Shown: piece after piece, positions 1 to 8,071 of the stretch
Numbering within the stretch: position 1 is the stretch's first letter
Layout of the letters: each line of letters begins with the position of its first letter
Source of the DNA: an uncultured bacterium
GTDB lineage: Bacteria > Patescibacteriota > Minisyncoccia > Phycocordibacterales > PALSA-1337
Length of the DNA stretch: 59,356 bases
Reading direction: 5' to 3'
NCBI GenBank assembly: GCA_903839725.1
Contig: CAIMDG010000001.1
Span: 299,315-358,670 of the forward strand
Position numbers and translations under genes: made by a program
The notes under the pieces: generated by a model
Databases searched by the model: none
What the model was told of the DNA's origin: nothing
The model's input: the letters and a program-made list of their open reading frames with translations, nothing else

Positions 1-107
1 CCTGTCCACATAACATTTGACTAGTGACCCGGGACCCTCCTTATCATATTCATACAATAGTGTTTGACACCTTTGACAGAATATTTTAATTGGATATATA
101 GGTTTAC

Positions 108-1256
108 TCATAATGTATATGTGGTTGCTATCGCTTTCAGTCCTGAAGGACAAACACCGAGACATGCATTGCAGCTAATACAATTGTCATGAATGACCGC
201 TATCACCTTTCCAGTTGAACCGGAAAGTGATATTGCATCAAATGCACAACTTGGTATACAGATACCGCAACCTGTGCACTTTTCTTCCACCACTTTTGGT
301 AACGGAGCTTCAAAGCGATGAACCGCGGACTTATCGTGACTGTGTCCGACAATTTTTTCAAGGGAATCAAACTCTGGGTGAGAAGCTAGAAAAGCCCTCA
401 TACCTTGCAGAATTTCCGCAAACACTTTTGGTCCCTTGAGGGCTGGACAGGTGTAAAGTTGGACTGCACACGCACCAGCCATCATCATTTGAATGACATC
501 ATCAGCGCTTGATATTCCTCCAACACCAACTACGGGAATATCCACGGCCCTGCTGATTTCATACACTGAACGTAATGCTATTGGGAATATCGCTGGACCA
601 GTAAGACCTCCGGCACCACCTTTCATGCCAACCTTTGGTAAGCCGGTTGCTATATCAATGAGCATGCCGGGGCCAACACTATTGGTGCACACTATCGCGT
701 CAGCACCAATCTTTTCACCTTCAACGGCCATCTCCACCACAAAGGGTGAATAAGACAATTTAAGCCAAATTGGCAGACGTGTGCGGGACCTGATTGTTCC
801 AAATAGTTTATGGAGATGAGTAAAATCAAGATTCAAATTCCCATGAAGCGCACCTGAATGCGAACAAGAAACATTAATCTCAAAACCATCTGCCAAACCA
901 CTGAAAGCATCGATCAAATGACTGCACCCTTCAATGTCCCTACCACTCAAAGAAATGATGAGAGGTTTTTTTGTGTTTCTGACCTTCTCTGCCCAACCAT
1001 CGCGCCATTGTGTCCACGGATGTTCATTCCCCCATTCACAGTTAAGCATCGACGATTCACCGAGGATGCTATAACGTGGTGCGGGAACTCGAGAGCGCTC
1101 GGAAGGAACATGTTCCTTGAGCGATCGAGTTACCATACCGGCACAACCAAAACTACTTGCTTTGAGAAAAAAATCCGGCTTCTCAGTAATGTAACCAGAC
1201 GCCAACATAAGAGGGGTTTCGAAACTAATCGATCCCACGTTAGTCGTGATGTTCAT
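108..1256 (-). CDS. Dihydroorotate/dihydropyrimidine dehydrogenase-like FMN protein with C-terminal 2x[4Fe-4S] ferredoxin domain
   Basis: The 382-residue protein has a class-1 dihydroorotate dehydrogenase TIM barrel (about residues 1-300): NVSCSH near residue 128 occupies the family's N-x-S-C-P-H position, and the GVGGIS and GACAVQLYT stretches form the FMN phosphate site. The last 60 residues carry two CxxCxxCxxxC motifs (CTGCGICIPSC and CISCNACLGVC), as in the PreA subunit of bacterial dihydropyrimidine dehydrogenase. It likely moves electrons between a pyrimidine and a reduced carrier, but the substrate cannot be told. It lies 9 nt downstream of the kinase-like gene on the same strand, so they are probably co-transcribed. 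Family call firm, substrate open. Confidence 0.8.
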   Translation of the reverse strand: MNITTNVGSISFETPLMLASGYITEKPDFFLKASSFGCAGMVTRSLKEHVPSERSRVPAPRYSILGESSMLNCEWGNEHPWTQWRDGWAEKVRNTKKPLIISLSGRDIEGCSHLIDAFSGLADGFEINVSCSHSGALHGNLNLDFTHLHKLFGTIRSRTRLPIWLKLSYSPFVVEMAVEGEKIGADAIVCTNSVGPGMLIDIATGLPKVGMKGGAGGLTGPAIFPIALRSVYEISRAVDIPVVGVGGISSADDVIQMMMAGACAVQLYTCPALKGPKVFAEILQGMRAFLASHPEFDSLEKIVGHSHDKSAVHRFEAPLPKVVEEKCTGCGICIPSCAFDAISLSGSTGKVIAVIHDNCISCNACLGVCPSGLKAIATTYTL

Positions 1257-1265
1257 AATTTCCTT

Positions 1266-1841
1266 TCATATTTTGGATTTAACCAAAGAGACACGGGTTT
1301 CAAGAAATGCTGAGACTTCGTCTACAACCATGTGCTCATTTTCTCTCGAAAATGTTACAACGAGAGAAAAAAGCCCACGGTGTTGATTGATCTTAGCCAC
1401 TTCCACTTCTGCCGCTGTAATACGGCCATCTATCTGTGTAACAGTTTCTGTATCGCGACGTTTCAATCGCTCCCTCAAAAAAGAAATATCCTGAGGAACA
1501 AGAGCAACTGCCAAGAATTGCAATTTCTGTTCTGCGGCAATGAGCACATTATCTACATGAAATTCCGTCAACATATACGTTGCAGGTGAGTGTAAATATT
1601 TTGTGCGTATTCCATACGAGCCTCCAAACAACTCTTGAGTAAATGAAAGCTCACTGTTAGATTTGAGATGGGTAAATTCTTCTTGGGACACGTGTTCACG
1701 TGTGACACCTTGAATTTCCCCTTGGCGCAACGACCGCGTAGTCGTCCAACATAATTCAATTAAGTTAGGGAAACGTTGCAAAAGAGCCTTTTTTAAATAC
1801 TCCTTGCCGCCTCCTGATGGAGCTGTGAGTGTGATTAACAT
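1266..1841 (-). CDS. Guanylate kinase-like P-loop protein
   Basis: This 191-residue protein begins with the P-loop APSGGGKEYL (residues 7-16), where guanylate kinases have GPSGxGKST/S; the Ser/Thr after the Lys is replaced by Glu, which should weaken Mg-nucleotide binding. TTTRSLRQGE (about 34-43) matches the GMP-binding TTRxxRxGE of guanylate kinase. A lid-like stretch RERLKRRDTET follows near residue 125. It is shorter and more divergent than housekeeping Gmk, so it may be a paralogue with another substrate or a non-catalytic version. It is transcribed towards the dehydrogenase gene and diverges from the Nudix gene. Confidence 0.65.
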   Translation of the reverse strand: MLITLTAPSGGGKEYLKKALLQRFPNLIELCWTTTRSLRQGEIQGVTREHVSQEEFTHLKSNSELSFTQELFGGSYGIRTKYLHSPATYMLTEFHVDNVLIAAEQKLQFLAVALVPQDISFLRERLKRRDTETVTQIDGRITAAEVEVAKINQHRGLFSLVVTFSRENEHMVVDEVSAFLETRVSLVKSKI

Positions 1842-1906
1842 AAGTGGTAAAAAGGATTGTTAAATTGCAGGTTTATCTAAGTAAAAAGTAACATCAAAAT
1901 GTGTTT

Positions 1907-1935
1907 TTGTCTATGCTAAAAACTTTTGCTATACT
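1907..1935 (+). promoter_or_regulatory. Promoter for a leaderless Nudix mRNA
   Basis: TTGTCT (1907-1912), a 17-nt spacer and TATACT (1930-1935) form a good sigma70-type promoter. The predicted start of transcription, about 7 nt after the -10 box, falls on the ATG at 1942, so the mRNA is probably leaderless. Confidence 0.65.
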
Positions 1936-1941
1936 ACCCCA

Positions 1942-2367
1942 ATGCCAACCCGCGAACTACTCACCCGAGCAATCATTGTCCAAAATAACAATATATTACT
2001 ATGCAAGAACATAAAAAATCCTGCACATAGTTATTATTTCTTACCTGGAGGACATGTTGAGCAAGGAGAATCACCTGAAAAAGCTCTCGAACGAGAAGTG
2101 CATGAAGAAATTGGACGAGAAATTCTTGCAATCAAGAAAATAGTCGAATTTGAAAATGTATTTGAAGAAGATGGTAAAACATACGATGAATACACGTATG
2201 TGTATCTCACTACATTAAAAGACTACAAAAATATAGAAGGGTTAGAGGGTCACCTTGCTTTTGAATGGATTCCGCTGAACATAGTGATGAATATTGATTT
2301 CAAGCCAGAAGAAGCTAGAGCAAATATTATCAAAAGTATAGAAGAAAATATAGAATTCTGGTCATAA
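1942..2367 (+). CDS. Nudix hydrolase
   Basis: This 141-residue protein has an intact Nudix box, GHVEQGESPEKALEREVHEE followed by IG (about residues 37-58), matching GX5EX7REUXEEXGU with all metal-binding Glu residues. The rest is one Nudix fold, the usual length for enzymes that clean up NTP or nucleoside-diphosphate derivatives; the substrate is not predictable. No Shine-Dalgarno sequence precedes the ATG, and the promoter places the start codon at the 5' end of the transcript. The 2H phosphoesterase gene follows after 10 nt and is probably co-transcribed. Confidence 0.88.
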   Translation: MPTRELLTRAIIVQNNNILLCKNIKNPAHSYYFLPGGHVEQGESPEKALEREVHEEIGREILAIKKIVEFENVFEEDGKTYDEYTYVYLTTLKDYKNIEGLEGHLAFEWIPLNIVMNIDFKPEEARANIIKSIEENIEFWS

Positions 2368-2377
2368 TACATATTCC

Positions 2378-2770
2378 ATGACTACCCCTCAACACATAAT
2401 GAACGGTTATCTCGCAATTATACTTACACCAGAGTCTCAGAAGGTACTCCTCAACAAGTTCCCTCCTTTGTATCCCAAAGTATTTGCCCATCACATCACT
2501 GTCGCTTTCAAACCAACGACTGAAGTATACGATCAATACAAATCATATATTGGCTCGCTGGTAACACTCAGCGTGTACGGATATGCGCACGATGAAAAAT
2601 GTGAAGCTGTCGTAGTAAAAACAGATGTATTAAAAAACACAGAAAGTCACATTACCATAAGCACTAATGGTGTTGCCCCTGTGTACAGTAAAACCCTATT
2701 ACAAAAAGGCTTTACTACTATTACCGAACCCTTCACGCTCAATGCGAAATTCGAATGGATCCAGCACTAA
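2378..2770 (+). CDS. 2H phosphoesterase (2'-5' RNA ligase/cyclic phosphodiesterase-like)
   Basis: This 130-residue protein has two H-x-T/S motifs about 55 residues apart, HITVAFKP (near residue 39) and HITIST (near 92), the paired histidines that define the 2H phosphoesterase fold. The second motif is followed by NGVAPVYSK, resembling the cyclic-phosphodiesterase domain of tRNA-repair ligases. A role in opening 2',3'-cyclic phosphates or in RNA end repair is inferred from the family. It directly follows the Nudix gene, another small nucleotide-handling enzyme. The family call rests on motifs and size only. Confidence 0.65.
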   Translation: MTTPQHIMNGYLAIILTPESQKVLLNKFPPLYPKVFAHHITVAFKPTTEVYDQYKSYIGSLVTLSVYGYAHDEKCEAVVVKTDVLKNTESHITISTNGVAPVYSKTLLQKGFTTITEPFTLNAKFEWIQH

Positions 2771-2862
2771 TGCCCTACAAAAATTGATCTATAATAACGC
2801 ACCTTTTGTACCGTAGAACTCGTACTAAGACAACACCTTACAATTCATATATACTTATACCT

Positions 2863-3285
2863 ATGCAAAAAACTATTTCATTTTTAGAGACATATGCTGG
2901 CGTCGTGCTTCGTTATGGTATGTCCGCAGTCATACTCTGGTTTAGCTTTCAACAATTCATGCACAATAGTGTGTGGACAGCCTATGTACCAGATTCCGCA
3001 GTAGCACTAACACATCTCGAGGCTTCAGCACTCGTCTTCTTGAATGCCCTATTTGAGCTTATATTCGGCTTAGCACTCGTATTCGGCTATCAGGTACGTA
3101 TAGTGGCTCTTCTTCTTGCACTTCACTTATTCGGCATCATGTGGAGTCTTGGATATGGAGAAATAGGAACACGAGACTTTGGGCTCGCAGTTGCCATTCT
3201 TGTTGTGTCCATGAATGGTCCGGACGCTCTATGTATCCAATCAAAAAAGAGACTATCTACTATCAATGCCGACAATTCACTATAA
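2863..3285 (+). CDS. DoxX-family integral membrane protein
   Basis: The ATG at 2863 (MQKTISF) gives 140 residues; an upstream TTG would add only a non-hydrophobic leader. Four hydrophobic segments are visible (about residues 12-30, 50-72, 80-100, 105-122), with the LRYGMSAVILWFSFQQF and GLALVFGYQVR patterns typical of DoxX/SURF4-like proteins. It begins an operon with an FMN-binding protein, ApbE and an MFS transporter, so a role as the membrane partner of a flavin redox chain is plausible but inferred. Spacing to the next gene is 14 nt. Confidence 0.65.
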   Translation: MQKTISFLETYAGVVLRYGMSAVILWFSFQQFMHNSVWTAYVPDSAVALTHLEASALVFLNALFELIFGLALVFGYQVRIVALLLALHLFGIMWSLGYGEIGTRDFGLAVAILVVSMNGPDALCIQSKKRLSTINADNSL

Positions 3286-3299
3286 ATAACATCAAATCC

Positions 3300-3914
3300 A
3301 TGCAACCAATTAATTCACTCAAAAAAATAGGAATCCTTATCGGTGCACTCACCGTTGGGGCCGTAGGTACAGTTACCTTTGTCTCTGAGAAGCAAACTCC
3401 TGCGCCTATTCTCGCAAATAATACAACCTCAACAACTTCTTTAAAAACAACCACAAAGATACCAACCACTACCGGCACACCAGCTACTACTTCGAAAAAA
3501 TCTGTGTGGAATTATTTTAGTGACGATGAAGAAGGTGACGATGAAGGTTCTTCACGTACTCCCGCTGCCCCAACGACACCTCCACCAGCAGCTACTATTC
3601 CCAAAAATTACGTTGCTATATTCAAAAATGGCACCTATACAGCCAATGGTGTCTACAATTCTCCTGGCGGCCAAGACGAAATAGCAGTTACTGTAACACT
3701 CGCCAACGATATTATTACTGACGCTACAGTTACTTCAGTTCGTGCCGATCGTACGTCACTCCGCTATCAAGATAAATTTATTGCAGGGTACAAACAATAC
3801 GTTGTTGGCCAAAATATAAACTCAGTCAATCTCACTGTTGTTTCTGGTTCATCTCTTACCCCAGAAGGTTTCAACGCTGCTCTCGCAAAGATAAAAGCTC
3901 AAGCAAAAGTATAA
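3300..3914 (+). CDS. Membrane-anchored FMN-binding domain protein (probable ApbE substrate)
   Basis: Starting at MQPINS, the 204-residue protein has one N-terminal membrane segment (about residues 10-28), a Thr/Pro-rich linker with an acidic patch SDDEEGDDEG (about 72-81), and a C-terminal FMN_bind domain. Near the end, VVSGSSLTPEGFNAAL corresponds to the family's SGATxTS signature, in which the T is covalently joined to FMN. Here the acceptor position is Ser (about residue 185), which flavin transferases can also use. The next gene is ApbE, the enzyme that attaches FMN, so this is very likely its exported target. No heme motif or lipobox is seen. Confidence 0.75.
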   Translation: MQPINSLKKIGILIGALTVGAVGTVTFVSEKQTPAPILANNTTSTTSLKTTTKIPTTTGTPATTSKKSVWNYFSDDEEGDDEGSSRTPAAPTTPPPAATIPKNYVAIFKNGTYTANGVYNSPGGQDEIAVTVTLANDIITDATVTSVRADRTSLRYQDKFIAGYKQYVVGQNINSVNLTVVSGSSLTPEGFNAALAKIKAQAKV

Positions 3915-3944
3915 TTACAGATACACGCTGACCAACTCATTTCT

Positions 3945-4814
3945 ATGGCACAATTCACATTCAAAGCCATAGGTACTTCATGGCAAATAGATATATACCA
4001 AAAACTTGATACACATCAAGAAACTAACATACTTTCGAAGATACAAAATCGAATTGACCTATTTGATGTAGCGTATTCAAGATTCAGAACTGATTCACTT
4101 GTCACTCAGATTTCGAAAGAAGCAGGTGACTTCACATTTCCCGATGATGCTCAGGAACTATTCAAAGTATATCAAGATCTATACACGCGAACTGGCGGAT
4201 TGTTCACGCCGCTCATAGGACAAGTATTGTCTGATGCGGGATACGATGCACATTATTCTTTGAAACCTCGTGAACATATATCTGTGCCTCCACCACTCGA
4301 AGACGTTCTCACGTATCACTACCCTACTCTGTCAGTACAAAAACCAGTGTTGCTTGATTTTGGGGCTGCTGGAAAAGGATATCTCATCGATCTTGTTGCA
4401 AAAGTACTAGATGAACAAGGTATTACTGCGTACTGCATCAATGCAGGTGGCGACATACTCCACAAAGGTTCAGAATCAATCCGTGTTGGTCTCGAAGATC
4501 CTCAAGATAGCAAACACATTATCGGTATTCACACACTCGGAAATGGCAGTATCTGCGGGTCCGCAGGAAATCGTCGAGCATGGGGTAGATTCAATCATAT
4601 TATAAATCCCAAAACAGGCACATCTCCGACGAATATTATTGCAGTATGGGTTATGGCTGATAGTGCACTCATTGCAGATGCGCTGACAACTTGTCTCTTC
4701 TTCGTGCCCGCAGATACTTTGCGTAAAGCGTATCACTTTGAATACGTACTTGTGAGAGATGATCGATCGGTTGAAGTGTCAAAACATTTCTCTGGAGAGA
4801 TATTTCGCGTATAA
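3945..4814 (+). CDS. apbE: FAD:protein FMN transferase
   Basis: This 289-residue ApbE-family protein transfers FMN from FAD to a Thr/Ser of partner proteins using Mg. Visible signatures are LDFGAAGKGYLID (about 139-151; family DLGGIAKGY), INAGGDILHKG (about 165-175) and FNHIINPKTG (about 222-231; family HIIDPxTG), plus a C-terminal SALIADALTT like the family's ADxLST. No signal peptide or lipobox is visible, unlike many exported ApbE proteins, so where it acts is uncertain. It follows the FMN-binding protein by 30 nt, the expected enzyme-substrate pairing. Confidence 0.9.
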   Translation: MAQFTFKAIGTSWQIDIYQKLDTHQETNILSKIQNRIDLFDVAYSRFRTDSLVTQISKEAGDFTFPDDAQELFKVYQDLYTRTGGLFTPLIGQVLSDAGYDAHYSLKPREHISVPPPLEDVLTYHYPTLSVQKPVLLDFGAAGKGYLIDLVAKVLDEQGITAYCINAGGDILHKGSESIRVGLEDPQDSKHIIGIHTLGNGSICGSAGNRRAWGRFNHIINPKTGTSPTNIIAVWVMADSALIADALTTCLFFVPADTLRKAYHFEYVLVRDDRSVEVSKHFSGEIFRV

Positions 4815-4821
4815 TCAAAAT

Positions 4822-6003
4822 ATGACCAAAGAAAAACTAATTATCGTCTTTACTGTACTTATTGATGTTATCGGACTCGGTATCATTATTCCGGTTATGC
4901 CGACATACGTACACTCATTCGGTGCAAGTCCGAGTGTGATAACACTTCTCTTTTCAGTATTTGCACTCTTTTCATTCTTGAGCGCACCATTACTCGGTGC
5001 ATTGTCCGACAAGATCGGACGAAGACCTATCTTACTTGTCAGTATTCTTAGTTCATCTATTGGTTGGTTCATCTTCGCTTGGGCACCTTCACTCCTCTTT
5101 TTATTCATTGGACGCATCGTAGATGGTTTGGCTGCAGGAAATTTCTCAACAGCTCAAAGTGCAATATCAGATCTTGCAAAAGACCAAAAAGAACGTACGG
5201 CAAATCTCGGACTCACCGGGGCAATATTTGGTATAGGATTCTTGCTCGGTCCACTACTCGGAGGAATCTTGAGCAAAGTGTCTCCTGCATTTCCTTTCTG
5301 GTTTGTTGGTTGCTTGGCACTAGCCAATGTTATTCTTGCTTATTTCTTCTTACCTGAAACAAATACAAACCTCCACCCAGAAAAAGAAATACACTGGAAC
5401 CCGCTCAAGCCAATTATGGAGGGATTCAAAGAAATAAAACTACGAAAGCTCTATGTCACGTGGTTTATGTTCAATGCTATCGCAGTAGGAACCAACTCCA
5501 TCTTCGCCCTGTATCTTCTTAAAGCTTTCAATTATGGTGCATACGAAAGTGGTCTCTTCTTTACTGGTGTCGGAATTGTTATTGCATTCAACCAAGGTTT
5601 TGCTTTGAAGAAATTCTGGCTCAAATATTTCACCGAAAAAAAGCTCATTATTATCATGCTTGCTTCATTTGCAATAGGATTTGCATGTATGGCATATCCG
5701 ACACTCTGGTTCTTCATTATTGGACTTGTTTTCGCCGCCTTTGGTCAATCTGTCTTACGTGTCGCAATTACCAGTGAAGTTCTCGGTGAATCTGACGAAC
5801 GTTCTCGTGGTCAAGCAACTGGAGTTCTCTCAGCTATCCAAAATAGCGCCAGTATCGTAGCTCCTCTTATTGCTGGTTATCTTTTTGAATTCAAGGATAC
5901 CCTACCCTATATGGCGGCAGGAATCATCAGTATTGCTACTATCATCTATATATCAAATAGAAAATTTGCGAAAATTTCACCGGTAACACCAGATTCTATC
6001 TAA
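4822..6003 (+). CDS. MFS transporter, TetA/DHA1-like
   Basis: The start at MTKEKL gives 393 residues with about 12 hydrophobic helices. GALSDKIGRRPILL (about residues 58-71) is the MFS loop 2-3 motif, and GPLLGGIL in helix 5 is the antiporter motif seen in TetA-type drug:H+ exporters. The substrate is unknown; resistance should not be assumed. It is the last gene of the DoxX/FMN-binding/ApbE operon, 7 nt after apbE, so it may move a flavin or electron-shuttle compound, though that is speculation. Its stop overlaps the convergent vanY stop by 4 nt. Confidence 0.85.
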   Translation: MTKEKLIIVFTVLIDVIGLGIIIPVMPTYVHSFGASPSVITLLFSVFALFSFLSAPLLGALSDKIGRRPILLVSILSSSIGWFIFAWAPSLLFLFIGRIVDGLAAGNFSTAQSAISDLAKDQKERTANLGLTGAIFGIGFLLGPLLGGILSKVSPAFPFWFVGCLALANVILAYFFLPETNTNLHPEKEIHWNPLKPIMEGFKEIKLRKLYVTWFMFNAIAVGTNSIFALYLLKAFNYGAYESGLFFTGVGIVIAFNQGFALKKFWLKYFTEKKLIIIMLASFAIGFACMAYPTLWFFIIGLVFAAFGQSVLRVAITSEVLGESDERSRGQATGVLSAIQNSASIVAPLIAGYLFEFKDTLPYMAAGIISIATIIYISNRKFAKISPVTPDSI

Positions 6004-6929
6004 TCAAATAGATTCACAAGATACGCATCAATTGTTCTTTGATCCCAATCATAGAAATTCTGATTGGCATTATGAAGATCAGTAGCCAACTTCACTCCAA
6101 CAAATCTCCAGTGCCATGGTTCGAAGACATAATAGGAATTACTCTTTGGATATGAAAGTATAAATCCATACCTATATGCATTTGCAATTAACCAATTATA
6201 TGAAGCCGTAGCGTCAAAACCATCGAGCTGACCACCAAGACCAGATGTAATAAAATCAACTGCAGTACCTAATTGGTGTTCAGAATATCCTTGATCAGCT
6301 GAGAATGAATTTGCAGTACCTGAACCGTATATAACTTTATATTGACCCTTGAGAGCACTCTGTTCACTAAATGAGCGGTATGCGGAAAAAACAAATATCT
6401 TCACATTGGCAGCAAGTGCATCATCGAGCATGCGCTTCATATACGGCCAAACTTGAGTACTCAACTGTGGATGCTTGAGATCACTATACTTATAATCACT
6501 CGGAATTTCGACAAGTTCTGCGGGTGCATAATTTTCATTCAAGAAAAATACTTTTGAATACTTCTCAAGGAGCTGTGGATCAGTCTTGCTCAACTTTTGT
6601 AATGTATTCAATGTGCCCGACAAATTCCCCACTTGCTGCTGATAATCTCCAAGTTTGTTTTGAATATCACCAACATTTTGTTGAATATTCGTTGCAAGAT
6701 TTTTTTGTGTTTGAATTAAATTATTTTGAAAATTTTGAGATGTTGAAGCTAAGTTTGACTGGAGAGCTACGATTTGACCAGAGAGATCCTGGAAACGATG
6801 ATATCCATACCAACTTATATAGCCAATACTTATTGCAAGAATAAGAAAACCACCAATAGCGAACCAGTGTACATGGCTCAGCTTCTTCACAAATTCATGC
6901 ACCTCTTTTTTTTGTATTTTAATATCCAT
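6000..6929 (-). CDS. M15 (VanY-type) D-alanyl-D-alanine carboxypeptidase, membrane-anchored
   Basis: This 309-residue protein has a short cytoplasmic N-terminus, one membrane helix (about residues 24-44), a Gln/Asn-rich coiled coil (about 50-115) and a zinc-dependent VanY domain (about 135-300). The zinc/catalytic motifs are intact: SEHQLGTAVDF (SxHxxGxAxD) and EPWHWRF. It should trim the terminal D-Ala of peptidoglycan stem peptides outside the membrane. The coiled coil probably holds the enzyme away from the membrane. It converges on the MFS gene. DacA at 9.3-10.3 kb is a second, serine-type enzyme with the same reaction. Confidence 0.88.
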   Translation of the reverse strand: MDIKIQKKEVHEFVKKLSHVHWFAIGGFLILAISIGYISWYGYHRFQDLSGQIVALQSNLASTSQNFQNNLIQTQKNLATNIQQNVGDIQNKLGDYQQQVGNLSGTLNTLQKLSKTDPQLLEKYSKVFFLNENYAPAELVEIPSDYKYSDLKHPQLSTQVWPYMKRMLDDALAANVKIFVFSAYRSFSEQSALKGQYKVIYGSGTANSFSADQGYSEHQLGTAVDFITSGLGGQLDGFDATASYNWLIANAYRYGFILSYPKSNSYYVFEPWHWRFVGVKLATDLHNANQNFYDWDQRTIDAYLVNLFD

Positions 6930-6994
6930 AGTCTCATTCTACCACACTCAGATTTTGTGTATAAAGACACCTTTCTGTACAGAAAGGTGATTAA

Positions 6995-8011
6995 CTATGA
7001 GCAAATACGTATCACCGCCAATTCAAGAGGTAGAATCTCTATTTGCGCACGAGAGATCTGACCAACTGCTTCAAGTAAGACAATCAACGTACTGGGAGTA
7101 AGTCCTTTTTTTGCAGCTTCAAGTTCAATATATTTCATATCATCTTCTGACACGCGTTCACTCAAATATTTTTTTGAACTTGCAGAAAATTGGAGCAATA
7201 GAATAAAACGCATCTTTTCAAGCATTAAAGCTGAAAATACCGTCATAGAAATACCCGACTTCTCTATCTGAGCAAGAACATCAAGAGCTCCGTCGGCATT
7301 CTTGGCTATAACATGCTGAATAAATGAATTAATAAGAGTAGCTTTTGGCGCACCAGTGATAGTCTCAACTTCGGCACGACTAAGTTTCTTGTCCTTTGAT
7401 GATGAAATTACTTTTTCGAGCATGCCAAGAGCGTCACGGAATGAACCATCACCGAGAAGCGCAATGAGATCTGCTCCATCAACATCTAGTGTGTACCCTT
7501 CCTTTTTTGCAATAGAAGCAATATGGGTTCGAACGACTTCACGTGAAGGTCGTTTGAATGAAAATGTCTGACAGCGAGAAACAATCGTATCAGGAACTTT
7601 GTTGAGTTCCGTCGTCGCAAGAATAAAAATAACATGTTTTGGTGGTTCCTCGAGAGTCTTCAGGAGTGCATTCCATGCATCTTTTGACAACATATGAACT
7701 TCGTCGATGATATACACCTTATACGGTGATGAAAATGGCGACACTGAAACGTGTTCACGCAATTCACGGATATCATCAATACCACGATTTGATGCTGCAT
7801 CTATTTCGTATATATCTTCATCTGCTGTTCCAAGTGCTTTTGCAAGAATGCGTGCAATACTTGTTTTACCAGTTCCCCGACTACCAGAAAAGAGATATGC
7901 GTGAGAAATACGCTTCAATTTGATAGTTTCTTTCAAAACATCAACGATAGCTTCTTGTCCAACTACATCATTCCATGAAGCGGGTCGATATGTGCGGTAG
8001 AGTACGGTCAT
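6995..8011 (-). CDS. dnaX: DNA polymerase III subunit gamma/tau, zinc-module-less short form
   Basis: This 338-residue clamp-loader ATPase begins with MTVLYRTYRPASWNDVVGQE, followed by Walker A GSRGTGKT (about 43-50), Walker B IIDEVHML and the SRC sensor (VSRCQTFSF). It therefore covers clamp-loader domains I-III and ends there, like gamma; the tau extension is absent. The four-cysteine zinc module that DnaX normally has between Walker A and the DxxEIDAAS motif is missing: ARILAKALGT runs straight to DIYEIDAASNRG. It probably loads the beta clamp at replication forks. No dnaN or recR gene is adjacent. Confidence 0.92.
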   Translation of the reverse strand: MTVLYRTYRPASWNDVVGQEAIVDVLKETIKLKRISHAYLFSGSRGTGKTSIARILAKALGTADEDIYEIDAASNRGIDDIRELREHVSVSPFSSPYKVYIIDEVHMLSKDAWNALLKTLEEPPKHVIFILATTELNKVPDTIVSRCQTFSFKRPSREVVRTHIASIAKKEGYTLDVDGADLIALLGDGSFRDALGMLEKVISSSKDKKLSRAEVETITGAPKATLINSFIQHVIAKNADGALDVLAQIEKSGISMTVFSALMLEKMRFILLLQFSASSKKYLSERVSEDDMKYIELEAAKKGLTPSTLIVLLEAVGQISRAQIEILPLELAVIRICS

Positions 8012-8052
8012 GAGGATAGTTTACAGTGAAAAATTGAAAATGAAAAGTTGTT

Positions 8053-8071
8053 GACAAGGCCTACCCTTGTC
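8053..8071. repeat. Short palindromic repeat, CAAGG-CCTAC-CCTTG family (copy 1)
   Basis: This copy has stem CAAGG/CCTTG and loop CCTAC, extended here to GAC...GTC. It overlaps the end of dus. Other copies lie at 22310-22327, 39340-39356, 45250-45266 and 45306-45321. Confidence 0.75.

Noticed and set aside
4822..6003. Tetracycline resistance gene
   Set aside because: TetA-like motifs are shared by many DHA1 exporters; the operon context is flavin-related, so no resistance claim is made.
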